From DATFDN01 sp963756545 (GTDB taxonomy: Bacteria > Pseudomonadota > Alphaproteobacteria > Acetobacterales > Acetobacteraceae), in NCBI GenBank assembly GCA_963756545.1, contig CAVWNY010000004.1, forward strand, positions 11,355 to 75,354: DNA of 64,000 nt. Reading direction: 5' to 3'. The position numbers and the translations under genes are program-made. Under the pieces are notes generated by a model, which saw nothing but the letters and a program-made list of their open reading frames with translations, had not been told where the DNA came from and searched no databases. Of the stretch, positions 26,845 to 34,633 are shown in pieces (the stretch's first letter is position 1; each line of letters opens with the position of its first letter).

Positions 26845-26918
26845 GCGGGTGTAGTTCAATGGTAGAACGGCAGCCTTCCAAGCTGCTCACGGGGGTTCGA
26901 TTCCCCCCACCCGCTCCA
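26845..26918 (+). tRNA. tRNA-Gly (anticodon TCC)
   Basis: A complete cloverleaf: acceptor stem GCGGGTG pairs with CACCCGC, the anticodon stem GCAGC/GCTGC holds the loop CTTCCAA with anticodon TCC, the T loop is TTCGATT, and CCA is encoded. It reads GGA (and by wobble GGG) glycine codons. The downstream gene on the opposite strand ends seven bases away. Confidence 0.97.
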
Positions 26919-26924
26919 CCGCGC

Positions 26925-28808
26925 TCAGAATCCGAACATGTGATCGAGCGAGAAGCCGCCCGCCTCATCCATCAGCCCGTGGTAGCCGAACAGCCGGCAG
27001 GTCGCGTCGCGCACCAGCACGTACCCGGTCGGCCCCGCCGCGCGCATCTGCTCCTCGCCGAAGACGGCATGCGGCGAGACCACGGCCGAGCCGGAACAGG
27101 CGATCCCCATCCGCTCCTCAGCCACCGCACGCCCATCCGCGTCATGCAGCACCAGCGCGGTGTCCGAGCGCGCCCGCCACGGTGCCGAGGCGGGATAGAT
27201 CAGCACCGCGAAGCTTCGCCGGCGCGCATCGCCAAGGCGCAGGAACAGCCGCGTCGAGAGGCCCGGCGGCGGCCCGCTATAGGATTGCGGCTCGTCGCGA
27301 TAGGTCATGATGGTGTTGAACATGTGCGCGCCGAAGCTCGACTCCGCCGCGTGCCCGGTTTCGCGATCCTCGTAGCGGAACAGCGCATGGAGCCATCCGT
27401 CGGCCTCGCCGCCGTCGCGAAAGTCATACGCGAGTTCGGCGTGACCCTCGAGTACGCCGGCCACCTCGTCCAGGTCGAGCGCGAGATCGTGGTCGCGCCC
27501 GAGCCGTCCGAGGAAACGCTCGGCGACCTTGCGGCCGTCCTGGTCGAACACGTCGAGCCGAATCGGCAGCGTCGCCTGGCTCGTCGCCATCGGCGTGGGC
27601 TGCACGATCGTGCGGAACCGCGCGGGGTCCAGGATGGGGAAGGGCAGCAGATAGCCGCGCCCGAGCGAGGCGGGCAGGGCGGCGATCCCCGGATCGGGCC
27701 GCAGGTCGGCGCGCTCCACGTTCACATGCGCGATCCGGGTACGCCCGCCACGCGCCACCTCGTAACGCGGCCGCACGACGTGCCGACCCGCGCGCAGCTC
27801 GACCTGGGCCGGCCAGCGCACGCCGGGCAGCATCTCGCCCACGTCCAGCGCCACCGTGGCGAACGGCCGCACCTCGCGATCCAGCGCCACCGGCCGCTCC
27901 GCCCCCATCCGGTCCAGCGCCACCGCCCCGGCGGGAATCGGCGCGGCGTGGCTGTTCTGCAACCACAGGATCACCCGCTCGTCGTCGCGTGGGGCGGGCA
28001 GGCCGGCATAGCGGTCCGACGGCCAGGCGTTCGCGTCATGCGTGCAGGAGAGCGACGGCCCGCCAGCGGAATCGTACGTGTCGAGGGCGTATTTCACCAC
28101 GTCATGGGCCGCCGCCCCGACGACGTGCAGGAACAACTGCCCGACGAAGGGCGGCAGGCCGAAGCGGGCGCGAATGTCGCGGCTGTCGATCGCGAACCCA
28201 CCCGGCCCCTCGGGCACGCGCTCCTCCCAGGTCGCGAGCGGCGCGCCGGTCGCATCGAACAGGCGCAGCCAGAGCCGCACCGCTCGGGCACCATATCCGG
28301 CCCAGTAGTTCGCTGAGACGAGCCGGGTCGAGAGCCCATCCTGGTCGCGGAAGAAGGCGAAGTTGGTCGCGAAGTTCAGCCGGTCGAGATAGCGCGCCGG
28401 GTTGGTCAGCAACTCGGCCGGCAACCGTGCCTCATCAAGCGTAAGGACTCGCGCGCCGCGCGGCACGAAGGGCGCGACGCGTGCGGCAACCCGCCCGGCG
28501 TCGAATGCCGCGATCAGCACGGCGAATGCGTCCGCTTCGGGCAACTCCGTCAGCGGACGCGCGGCCAACCCCGCCCGCGTCTGCCCGACCGCTTGCACGT
28601 CGTGGACGTACAGCGCGCACACACGAAATGGATACAGCGCGAACAGCACCTCGGCGATGCCGTCGGGATCATAAAGCGCGACCGGCCCGCCCGACCCGGC
28701 TAGCATGGCATAAAGCCGCGCGATCCCCTCAGCCGCGAGCGGGTGCGCCAGCGCCTTGTAGAGCACGTTCCCGCCGGCGCGCGCGTCGAAGATCTGGATG
28801 TGCAGCAT
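26925..28808 (-). CDS. Large protein of unknown function
   Basis: A 627-residue protein that I do not recognise. It has no signal peptide and no clear transmembrane helix. The N-terminal part (about 1-150) begins MLHIQIFDARAGGNVLYKAL and looks like an alpha/beta fold ending near VLTLDEARLP, with no Walker or nucleotide motif. The middle and C-terminal parts are beta-rich, with repeated segments such as STRLVSANYWAGYGARAVRL, RDDERVILWLQNSHAAP and STRLFLRLGDARRRSF. These resemble stacked immunoglobulin-like or jelly-roll units. Coding is supported by length, gene-like codon use and a clean end beside tRNA-Gly. It stands alone on its strand between two repeat-bearing gaps. Any function would be a guess. 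Confidence 0.7.
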   Translation of the reverse strand: MLHIQIFDARAGGNVLYKALAHPLAAEGIARLYAMLAGSGGPVALYDPDGIAEVLFALYPFRVCALYVHDVQAVGQTRAGLAARPLTELPEADAFAVLIAAFDAGRVAARVAPFVPRGARVLTLDEARLPAELLTNPARYLDRLNFATNFAFFRDQDGLSTRLVSANYWAGYGARAVRLWLRLFDATGAPLATWEERVPEGPGGFAIDSRDIRARFGLPPFVGQLFLHVVGAAAHDVVKYALDTYDSAGGPSLSCTHDANAWPSDRYAGLPAPRDDERVILWLQNSHAAPIPAGAVALDRMGAERPVALDREVRPFATVALDVGEMLPGVRWPAQVELRAGRHVVRPRYEVARGGRTRIAHVNVERADLRPDPGIAALPASLGRGYLLPFPILDPARFRTIVQPTPMATSQATLPIRLDVFDQDGRKVAERFLGRLGRDHDLALDLDEVAGVLEGHAELAYDFRDGGEADGWLHALFRYEDRETGHAAESSFGAHMFNTIMTYRDEPQSYSGPPPGLSTRLFLRLGDARRRSFAVLIYPASAPWRARSDTALVLHDADGRAVAEERMGIACSGSAVVSPHAVFGEEQMRAAGPTGYVLVRDATCRLFGYHGLMDEAGGFSLDHMFGF

Positions 28809-28888
28809 GAGCGTCCTTAGCCCGCGAGGCCACCTCGCGGGAAGGGGCGAGGGGAGGGATGCCAGGGTAATCGCATTTGACCAAACAC

Positions 28889-28971
28889 CGTCATGGCCGG
28901 CGAAGGCCGGCCACCCACGTCTTCACTGGTGGCGGAAAGACGTGGGTGCCCGGCCTTCGCCGGGCATGACG
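28889..28971. repeat. Palindromic repeat, family B, long copy
   Basis: Arms that begin CGTCATGGCCGG and continue into CACCCACGTCTT are mirrored by AAGACGTGGGTG and GCCGGGCATGACG, with an inner spacer of about 15 bases. The same architecture recurs at 38250-38335. It lies in the gap after the start of the unknown 627-residue gene. Confidence 0.85.
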
Positions 28972-29092
28972 ACATTGGGTGGCTCGGATAACTCAGGGTG
29001 CGACCAGCTCGAACTATAATCAGCCGGCGCGGGGGAATACATATGCGATAGCCCTGGGAGGGATGCGCTCCCGTGCTGGGATGCAGACCCAA

Positions 29093-29599
29093 TCAAGTCA
29101 CCGCCGCCCCCGACCAAAGCCGGTCGCCAAGATGCGCTACTTCGGCGTGGCTGATACCGGGCCATTCCGGCGTGATATGCCAGTGGGCGAGGAACTGCAC
29201 GACTTCGTCGGGCATCGGCGGTAGAGGCGTTTCCCGCCTCACCCGAGCAATGCAAGTCGCCTCCGTTTCGTCGGGTCTGACGGGGCGGATGCTTTCGGAC
29301 AGGCTGCCAGGGTCACGAAACGGCTGCTGACACTGGTTGGCTTCGCGGCTGACGCGCAACGCGAGGAGGTTGTCGCGCTGCCGGGCATGCGCAGTGGTCA
29401 CCGTCAGGGCCGCGACCGCGCTTAACAGGATCAGCCGTGCCGACAGAAGCGCGGTGCGGGTTTCGTCCAGCAGCAGCGGCGAGAGATGCATGGTGAACCG
29501 GCCCTGGCCGGCCAGCTTCACAACCCTGCCCGGAATACTTGCGGGAAACAGAAAGGCGCTGACGAGGATTGAGGCATCAACGACGGCGCTTATCGGCAT
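29093..29599 (-). pseudogene. Truncated PIN-domain toxin fused to an exported-protein remnant
   Basis: The frame starts at 29599 (MPISAVVDASILVSAF), overlapping the antitoxin gene by 23 bases as in toxin-antitoxin operons. Its first 50 residues are the start of a PIN ribonuclease, with the first acidic residue in VVDAS and a glutamate in LLLDETRTALLS. After that it switches to LILLSAVAALTVTTAHA, a typical signal peptide, and a 95-residue tail of no known family (HWHITPEWPGISHAEVAHLG). The later acidic residues needed for PIN catalysis are missing, so it cannot be an active nuclease. The simplest reading is a deletion joining the 5' part of the toxin gene to a former secreted-protein gene. The tail may still be expressed as part of the chimera. 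Confidence 0.65.
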
Positions 29600-29810
29600 G
29601 GAAGGCCCGCGCTTCATCGACGGCGGCCAGAATTCCGGCTTCTTGTTCAGGGGTTGGCTCGCGCCCGGCGATGCTAACCGGTTTGAGCAGGATTTCGCCG
29701 GCTTTCGTCAGTTCCGCTTCCAGATAGTCGCCCTCTTCCAGCTTGGCCGCTTCGCGAATATCGCGCGGCAGGGTGATTTGGGCGGCTCGGCGAAGCCTGA
29801 CGAGCGACAT
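29577..29810 (-). CDS. AbrB/MazE-type antitoxin
   Basis: A 77-residue protein with an N-terminal swapped-hairpin DNA-binding domain (RLRRAAQITLPRDIREAAKLEEG, residues about 5-27) and a charged C-terminal tail that would wrap its toxin. Such antitoxins repress their own operon and neutralise a PIN toxin. The partner gene overlaps its end but is truncated, so this is an orphan antitoxin. The AT-rich stretch before its start probably holds the promoter and operator. Confidence 0.82.
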   Translation of the reverse strand: MSLVRLRRAAQITLPRDIREAAKLEEGDYLEAELTKAGEILLKPVSIAGREPTPEQEAGILAAVDEARAFHADKRRR

Positions 29811-29846
29811 AGGAACATCTCCCGAAAATAAGGCAGTCGTAGGCTA

Positions 29847-29881
29847 TCTCAAATTACGAACTTCTCAAAATACAAATCTCA
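29847..29881 (-). promoter_or_regulatory. Three TGAGA repeats upstream of the antitoxin gene
   Basis: On the minus strand TGAGA occurs at 29881-29877, 29867-29863 and 29851-29847, spaced 14 and 16 bases apart, within the most AT-rich stretch of the area and about 40-70 bases before the antitoxin start. The arrangement suits binding sites for the antitoxin itself, which is expected to autoregulate. This is inference from spacing only. Confidence 0.4.
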
Positions 29882-29928
29882 TATACCGTCCCTTAGCCGG
29901 GATGTTGGTTCCGGACCGTATTTTGACC

Positions 29929-30867
29929 CTACCTCCCCAACCGCCGGCGAACCTCGACGGCCGCCTCCGGCGTGTCGTTCAGCGGCTGCGTGGCCCAGTT
30001 CTCGAACCGGCCCCCAAACATCCGCACCCGCCTATCGGCCAGCAGCCCAGCAGTGAATAGCCCGTTGCGCCGCGACCGGCCTGGCAGCGACGCCAGCATG
30101 ACCGGAGCGGCGGTTGCCACCGCCTCGGAGATCATCGACACGCTGTCGGCCGTCACCACGATCGCATCGGCCAGCGCCAACATCCCAAAATACGGGTTCT
30201 CCCCACTGCCGTCCCAAACGTAACCACCCAAGGGGATCAGGGTCTCCGACAACGCCCGGATCGCCGCCGGGTCGGTGCGGCGCGACGGCGTGAGCGCAAG
30301 GCCCGCGCGATCCTGGCGCATCATCGCGGCGAGGTCGTCGGCGAGCCGCGCCGCCACCTCGGCGTCCAGGCGGAAACGGCCGTTGCTGCCGCCCACCAGC
30401 ACGGCGACGAGCGGGCGCGGCAGGCCCGCGAGGCGCGGCCCCCACCGCTCGGCCTCGGCGCGCAGGCGCGCGGGCGTCACGCGATGCAGCGCCGTGCGGG
30501 TCACGATCACGTTCGGCCCGGCCATCTCGTCGTGGCGCGCGGCCACGATCACGTCGAACCGGCGCGGGTCCATGCGCGGGTTCTGGATCTGCACCGCCGG
30601 AACGCCCCGCCGGCGCAGCGCCGCGCCGACCGCCGCCCCCATCCCGCCGCAGGCGATGGAGACCGCCGGCAACGTCCCCCGCACCGCGTCCGCCGCCACG
30701 GCCAGCGGCGCGGGCCAGAACCGGGCGGGCACGAAGCGCCACGGCGCGCTTGGTGCGAGCACGCGCAATTCCGCCGTCCAGCCCGCCGCCTCGGCCAGCC
30801 CCAACGCCTGCGCCTGCAACCCGGCATAGGCCTCGGTGAGAATCCAGGGGTGCGCCTCGCTGCTCAC
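29929..30867 (-). CDS. ELM1/GtrOC1-family protein (DUF1022)
   Basis: A 312-residue member of the family named after the plant mitochondrial fission factor ELM1 and common in alphaproteobacteria. It has a GT-B-like layout: an N-terminal domain starting WILTEAYAGLQAQALGLAEA, a middle strand PLVAVLVGGSNGRFRLD, and a C-terminal segment ADAIVVTADSVSMISEAV. The last is the conserved serine-rich loop of the family, likely a nucleotide-sugar or nucleotide site. The bacterial role is not well defined; links to envelope glycan synthesis have been proposed. It is divergent from the D-threonine-aldolase-like gene with about 60 bases between them. Confidence 0.83.
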   Translation of the reverse strand: MSSEAHPWILTEAYAGLQAQALGLAEAAGWTAELRVLAPSAPWRFVPARFWPAPLAVAADAVRGTLPAVSIACGGMGAAVGAALRRRGVPAVQIQNPRMDPRRFDVIVAARHDEMAGPNVIVTRTALHRVTPARLRAEAERWGPRLAGLPRPLVAVLVGGSNGRFRLDAEVAARLADDLAAMMRQDRAGLALTPSRRTDPAAIRALSETLIPLGGYVWDGSGENPYFGMLALADAIVVTADSVSMISEAVATAAPVMLASLPGRSRRNGLFTAGLLADRRVRMFGGRFENWATQPLNDTPEAAVEVRRRLGR

Positions 30868-30929
30868 GCGCGGCTTGTCGTGGGGTGGCGCGGGTGCGTC
30901 AATGCCGCTCCGTCCAGGGAGACAACGCC

Positions 30930-32054
30930 ATGGTCCAGCCGCCCCCCGCCCAGCCCGGAATGCGCGAGGACGAGATCGACACGCCCGCGTTGCTCATCGA
31001 CCTCGACGCCTTCGAGGCCAATCTCGATCGCATGGCCGCGCTCCTGGCCCCCACCGGGACGAAGCTGCGGGCGCATGCCAAGACGCACAAATCCCCAGTC
31101 ATCGCCCGGCTGCAAATGGCGCGCGGCGCGGTCGGGCAATGCGTGCAGAAGGTCGCCGAGGCCGAGGCGCTGGCCTGGGGCGGCATCCCCGACATCCTGG
31201 TCAGCAACGAGGTGGTCGGCGCGGCCAAGCTCGCCCGCTTCGCGGCCCTCGCCCGCATCGCCAAGGTCGCCGTCTGCGCCGACGACCCCGTCCAGGTCGC
31301 GGCGATCGAGGCCGCCGCCGCCGACGCCGGTTTGCGCCTGACGGTGCTGGTCGAGATCGACGTCGGTGCCGCCCGCTGCGGCGTCGCCCCCGGCTCGGAC
31401 GCGGTCGCCCTGGCGCAGCGCATCGCCGCCTCGCCGCACCTGATCTTCGGCGGCCTCCAGGCCTATCACGGAAGCGCGCAGCACAAGCGCACGATCGAGG
31501 AGCGGCGCGCCCTGATCGGCGGCGCCGTGGATGCGACGCGGCGCACCGTCGAGCAGTTGCGTCAGCAGGATCTCGATTGCCCGATCGTCGGCGGCGGCGG
31601 GACTGGCAGCTTCGAGCTGGAATCCGGTTCCGGCGTGTTCACCGAGATCCAGGCCGGCAGCTACGTCTTCATGGACGCCGACTACGCCCGCAATCTCGAC
31701 GCCGGCGGCCAGCCGGTGAGCACGTTCCGCCACGCGCTGTTCGTGCTGTCCACCGTGATGAGCGCCGCGCGTCCGGGGCTTGCGGTGCTCGATGCCGGAC
31801 TGAAGGCGCTCGCGGTGGATAGCGGCCTTCCGCTGGTCTGGCAGCGGAGGGGCCTGCGCTACGTCAGCGCCTCCGACGAGCACGGAAAGCTGGAAGTCGC
31901 GTCGGAGAGCCCTGCGCCGAAGCTCGGCGAGAAGCTGCGTCTCGTGCCCGGCCATTGCGACCCCACGGTGGATCGGTATGACTGGTACGTGGGCGTGCGC
32001 GGCGGCCGGGTGGAGTGCCTGTGGCCTGTGGTCGCTCGCGGCGGCATGGCCTGA
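30930..32054 (+). CDS. D-threonine aldolase/DSD1-family PLP enzyme
   Basis: A 374-residue fold-type III PLP enzyme (alanine-racemase-like barrel plus beta domain). The N-terminal IDTPALLIDLDAFEANLDRM is the family opening. The PLP lysine is likely Lys51 in LRAHAKTHKSP. The C-terminal PGHCDPTVDRYD contains the histidine and aspartate that bind a divalent metal in D-threonine aldolase and D-serine dehydratase. It would split a D-beta-hydroxy amino acid into glycine and an aldehyde, or deaminate D-serine; sequence alone does not separate these. The start at 30930 has GGGA about ten bases upstream. Confidence 0.87.
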   Translation: MVQPPPAQPGMREDEIDTPALLIDLDAFEANLDRMAALLAPTGTKLRAHAKTHKSPVIARLQMARGAVGQCVQKVAEAEALAWGGIPDILVSNEVVGAAKLARFAALARIAKVAVCADDPVQVAAIEAAAADAGLRLTVLVEIDVGAARCGVAPGSDAVALAQRIAASPHLIFGGLQAYHGSAQHKRTIEERRALIGGAVDATRRTVEQLRQQDLDCPIVGGGGTGSFELESGSGVFTEIQAGSYVFMDADYARNLDAGGQPVSTFRHALFVLSTVMSAARPGLAVLDAGLKALAVDSGLPLVWQRRGLRYVSASDEHGKLEVASESPAPKLGEKLRLVPGHCDPTVDRYDWYVGVRGGRVECLWPVVARGGMA

Positions 32055-32127
32055 CAGGCTTCCGGGCCGGGGCGGCGGAACCGGTGAGCGCCAGGCTCGT
32101 TGCGGCGTCAGCGAGGAGGCGGACGCC

Positions 32128-32562
32128 GTGAAGACCATGCTGAAATTGGCCGTGCTGGCTCTGGCCGTTGTCTCGGCGGCCCCGGCTGTGGCCCAGGGGA
32201 ATAGCGCAGAGAACAACGGGGGGAATGGCGGCAACAAGGCCGTCCACCACTGGAACACCCAGGCCTTCTCCAAGACCCCGCCGGCGAACACGAAGGCATT
32301 TGCGGCCACGCCCAACGCGAACACGAAGGCGTTCTCCAAGACGCCGTCCGGCAACACGAACGCGTTCGGCACCGAGAATGGCGGGAAGGTGACGGCGTTT
32401 GGCAATGGGGACAATGCGTTCGGCAATCAGACCACCGGTCGGCACAACGCGCGACGCATGGCGAACTCCTTTGGGACCGGCAACGACCGCAACGCCTCCC
32501 CGGTCATGCCGAATTATCCCGTGACGCCGGGCAACGGCCCGCTGAGCGGGTCGGGGCACTGA
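32128..32562 (+). CDS. Exported asparagine-rich protein with tandem NTKAF-type repeats
   Basis: A 144-residue protein not recognised as any known family. A GTG start at 32128 is chosen because AGGAGG lies eight bases upstream; an ATG three codons later is the alternative. The signal peptide (about 23 residues) ends PAVAQG. The mature part contains at least four 11-residue units in a row, each with the pattern N-T-(Q/K/N)-A-F followed by a short linker such as SKTPPA or AATPNA, and then looser TAFGNGDNAFGN copies. It is rich in N, T, G and F, with no cysteine, suggesting an extended or self-associating surface protein. It lies two bases upstream of the next exported protein gene, so they are probably co-expressed. 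Confidence 0.7.
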   Translation: MKTMLKLAVLALAVVSAAPAVAQGNSAENNGGNGGNKAVHHWNTQAFSKTPPANTKAFAATPNANTKAFSKTPSGNTNAFGTENGGKVTAFGNGDNAFGNQTTGRHNARRMANSFGTGNDRNASPVMPNYPVTPGNGPLSGSGH

Positions 32563-32564
32563 CC

Positions 32565-33146
32565 GTGCGGGCCGGTTCCGCGGTTGCGTTTGCGATGGCG
32601 GTTTTCGGCCTTGCGAGCGCCACCCAGGCGCAGCCGGATGCGCGCGGCACGTCGGCCGGCGTCGTGCTGCAGGAATCCGAGCGAGGAACCGGCGCCGCCT
32701 CGAAAGCGGGAACGGCGATCGGCGACGATGCGGCTGCGGTGAACTATCCGACGGTCGATTCCGCATTCGCCGCCTCCGACGGCATCCAGGTTCCCGACGC
32801 CGCCAATCAGAGCCCTGGTCAGCAGCATCTGACCGATGTCCGACAGGACAGCGTCCTGCTCACCGGTGCCGGCGACGTGCGCCTGAGCCGCCTGATTGGC
32901 ACCGGCGTTTTCACCCCCGCGGGCGAACAGCTCGGGGCCGTTCGGGATGTCATGCTTAGCGGGACGGGCGAGCCGCAGGTGGTCGTGGAGGCGAACGGGC
33001 GAAACGTCGAGGTGCCCTGGAGCAAGCTCGCGTTCGGTTCGCCGGACAACTTGCTGCAGGGAAGGGTGGTGCTGCCCGGCGAGACACCGCACGGCTTGGA
33101 GGAGCTTCCGGAATTCGACCTGAAGGCGGCCCGCGGCAACGGCTGA
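32565..33146 (+). CDS. Exported protein with a PRC-barrel-like domain
   Basis: A 193-residue protein with a signal peptide of about 22 residues (ATQAQP). The C-terminal 90 residues (from about 103, LSRLIGTGVFTPAGEQLGAV) look like a PRC-barrel domain, a small beta barrel found in envelope and RNA-related proteins. The central region is low-complexity. It begins two bases after the stop of the repeat protein upstream, with a GTG start, and probably forms a two-gene unit with it. Its function is unknown. Confidence 0.68.
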   Translation: MRAGSAVAFAMAVFGLASATQAQPDARGTSAGVVLQESERGTGAASKAGTAIGDDAAAVNYPTVDSAFAASDGIQVPDAANQSPGQQHLTDVRQDSVLLTGAGDVRLSRLIGTGVFTPAGEQLGAVRDVMLSGTGEPQVVVEANGRNVEVPWSKLAFGSPDNLLQGRVVLPGETPHGLEELPEFDLKAARGNG

Positions 33147-33285
33147 CGGCGATTTGGTTCCGGTTCAACAGGAAAGTGACGGGGCCGGGTTGGGCACGTC
33201 GCATCCCGGCGGGTGCGCCGCAGACCGGGGCCGGCGGTTCCGGCGGAGCGGGCGGGAGCGGCAACGGGGCTCGCTGAGCGACAAT

Positions 33286-33317
33286 CCCATCCGGGCGGCA
33301 GCCGCCGCCGGGATGGG
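33286..33317. terminator. Hairpin between convergent genes
   Basis: Fourteen-base arms (33286-33299 and 33304-33317) with one mismatch and a four-base loop lie between the PRC-barrel gene and the convergent peroxiredoxin gene. There is no T run. The gap 33147-33285 otherwise holds only a glycine-rich frame without a good ribosome site. Confidence 0.55.
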
Positions 33318-33327
33318 TGTCAGCCGA

Positions 33328-33810
33328 TCACAGGTTGGCCAGGATCGACTCGGCCTTGCTCACCTCGAACCCGCCCGGCTGCTCGACCGCCAGCTGGGTG
33401 ACTTTCCCGTTTTCCGCCACGAGCGCGAAGCGCTGGCTGCGGACCCCCATCCCGCGGGAGACGAGGTCAAGCTCCAGGCCGAGCGCCTTCGTGAACGCGC
33501 CGGACCCATCGGCCAGCATCACGATCTTGCCGTTTACGCCTTGATCCTTGGCCCAAGCCCCCATCACGAACGCGTCGTTGGTCGCGATGCAGGCGATCGT
33601 ATCCACGCCCTTGGCCTTGATGGCCTCGGCCTGCTGGACGAAGCCCGGCAGGTGCTTCAAGCTGCAAGTTGGGGTGAAGGCGCCGGGGACGGCGAACAGG
33701 ACGACCTTCTTGCCTTTGAAGACGTCATCCGTCGAGGTCTCCTTCGGGCCATCGGGCCTGGCCATCATCAGTTTCATCGAAGGAATGCTATCGCCGACTT
33801 TGATGGTCAT
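33328..33810 (-). CDS. Peroxiredoxin of the Prx5 type
   Basis: A 160-residue thiol peroxidase that reduces hydrogen peroxide and organic hydroperoxides. The peroxidatic site is the PGAFTPTCS motif with Thr46 and Cys49. Only one cysteine apart from Ala-rich positions is well placed (in TIACIATND), so a 1-Cys or atypical 2-Cys mechanism with glutaredoxin or thioredoxin help is likely. Length and start (MTIKVGDSIPS) match the family. Confidence 0.93.
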   Translation of the reverse strand: MTIKVGDSIPSMKLMMARPDGPKETSTDDVFKGKKVVLFAVPGAFTPTCSLKHLPGFVQQAEAIKAKGVDTIACIATNDAFVMGAWAKDQGVNGKIVMLADGSGAFTKALGLELDLVSRGMGVRSQRFALVAENGKVTQLAVEQPGGFEVSKAESILANL

Positions 33811-33913
33811 GGGTCTCCGCTCCTCTGGGCCGTGCCAGGGGGACTCCTAGCCCGCTCGCTCCCGGCTGTCACGCCGGCTTGCAGGGACCGGCGGTCGACC
33901 CAAATTGCCTTGC

Positions 33914-34492
33914 ATGTCCCCCGCGCCGACCGACCCCGCCTCCGCCTTCACTGGCCAGCTCCTCGTGGCCATGCCGACGTTGACCGATCCCCGCTTCGCG
34001 CAAAGCGTGATTTACGTCTGCGCCCACACGCCGGATGGCGCGATGGGATTGGTGATCAATCGCCCGCTCGTCAAGCCGAGCTTCGACGAGCTGCTGCTGC
34101 AGCTTGACATCGCGCCGGTGCCGCCGGCGCGCCGCATCCGTTTGTGCATGGGCGGCCCGGTGGACAACGCGCGTGGCTTCGTCCTGCACACCAGCGACTG
34201 GACCGGCGAGGGCAGCCTTCGCGTGAACGACGATCTTGCCCTGACCGCGAGCCTCGACGTGCTGAAGGTGATCGCCGAGGGCGGTGGCCCACGCGAGGGA
34301 ATCCTCGCCCTGGGCTACGCCGGCTGGGGACCGGGGCAGCTTGATGAGGAGATCCAGCAGAACGCCTGGCTGTCGGTGCCGGCTGACCAGGCGTTGGTGT
34401 TCGGCGATCATCACAATTCGAAGTGGCGCCGCGCGCTCGGCCTGCTCCATATCGACCCGCTGCTGCTGTCCGAGACCGCCGGGCACGCCTAG
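33914..34492 (+). CDS. YqgE/AlgH family protein
   Basis: A 192-residue member of the UPF0301 family. The N-terminal TGQLLVAMPTLTDPRFAQSV and the middle AMGLVINRPL are the family landmarks, together with GGPVDNARGFVLH and LGYAGWGPGQLDEEIQQN. The biochemical role is not settled; in pseudomonads AlgH affects alginate expression. The start used here (MSPAPTDPA) is three codons inside the longest frame and is closer to the conserved core. Confidence 0.92.
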   Translation: MSPAPTDPASAFTGQLLVAMPTLTDPRFAQSVIYVCAHTPDGAMGLVINRPLVKPSFDELLLQLDIAPVPPARRIRLCMGGPVDNARGFVLHTSDWTGEGSLRVNDDLALTASLDVLKVIAEGGGPREGILALGYAGWGPGQLDEEIQQNAWLSVPADQALVFGDHHNSKWRRALGLLHIDPLLLSETAGHA

Positions 34493-34561
34493 CGTTCGGC
34501 GTTAAGCCTTCCTCAACCCGAGCCGGGTTTGATCTCCGGGCGCAACGCGCTCGGAGGATGA

Positions 34562-34627
34562 ATGGCGGCCAGAATGGCGGCCGGCGCGCGGTGGACGCGC
34601 GGCCGCGCACGCAGCAAAACCGGCTGA
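34562..34627 (+). CDS. Possible 21-residue leader peptide
   Basis: An ATG at 34562, five bases after GGAGG (34553-34557), opens a 21-residue arginine-rich frame that stops six bases before the GTG of the acyltransferase gene. The acyltransferase GTG has no convincing ribosome site of its own, so ribosomes finishing this peptide could restart there. The peptide resembles no known protein and may be incidental. Confidence 0.35.
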   Translation: MAARMAAGARWTRGRARSKTG

Positions 34628-34633
34628 GCCGGC

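Noticed and set aside
33176..33277. 33-residue glycine-rich frame after the PRC-barrel gene
   Set aside because: Ribosome site is too close to the start and the composition is what random GC-rich DNA gives.
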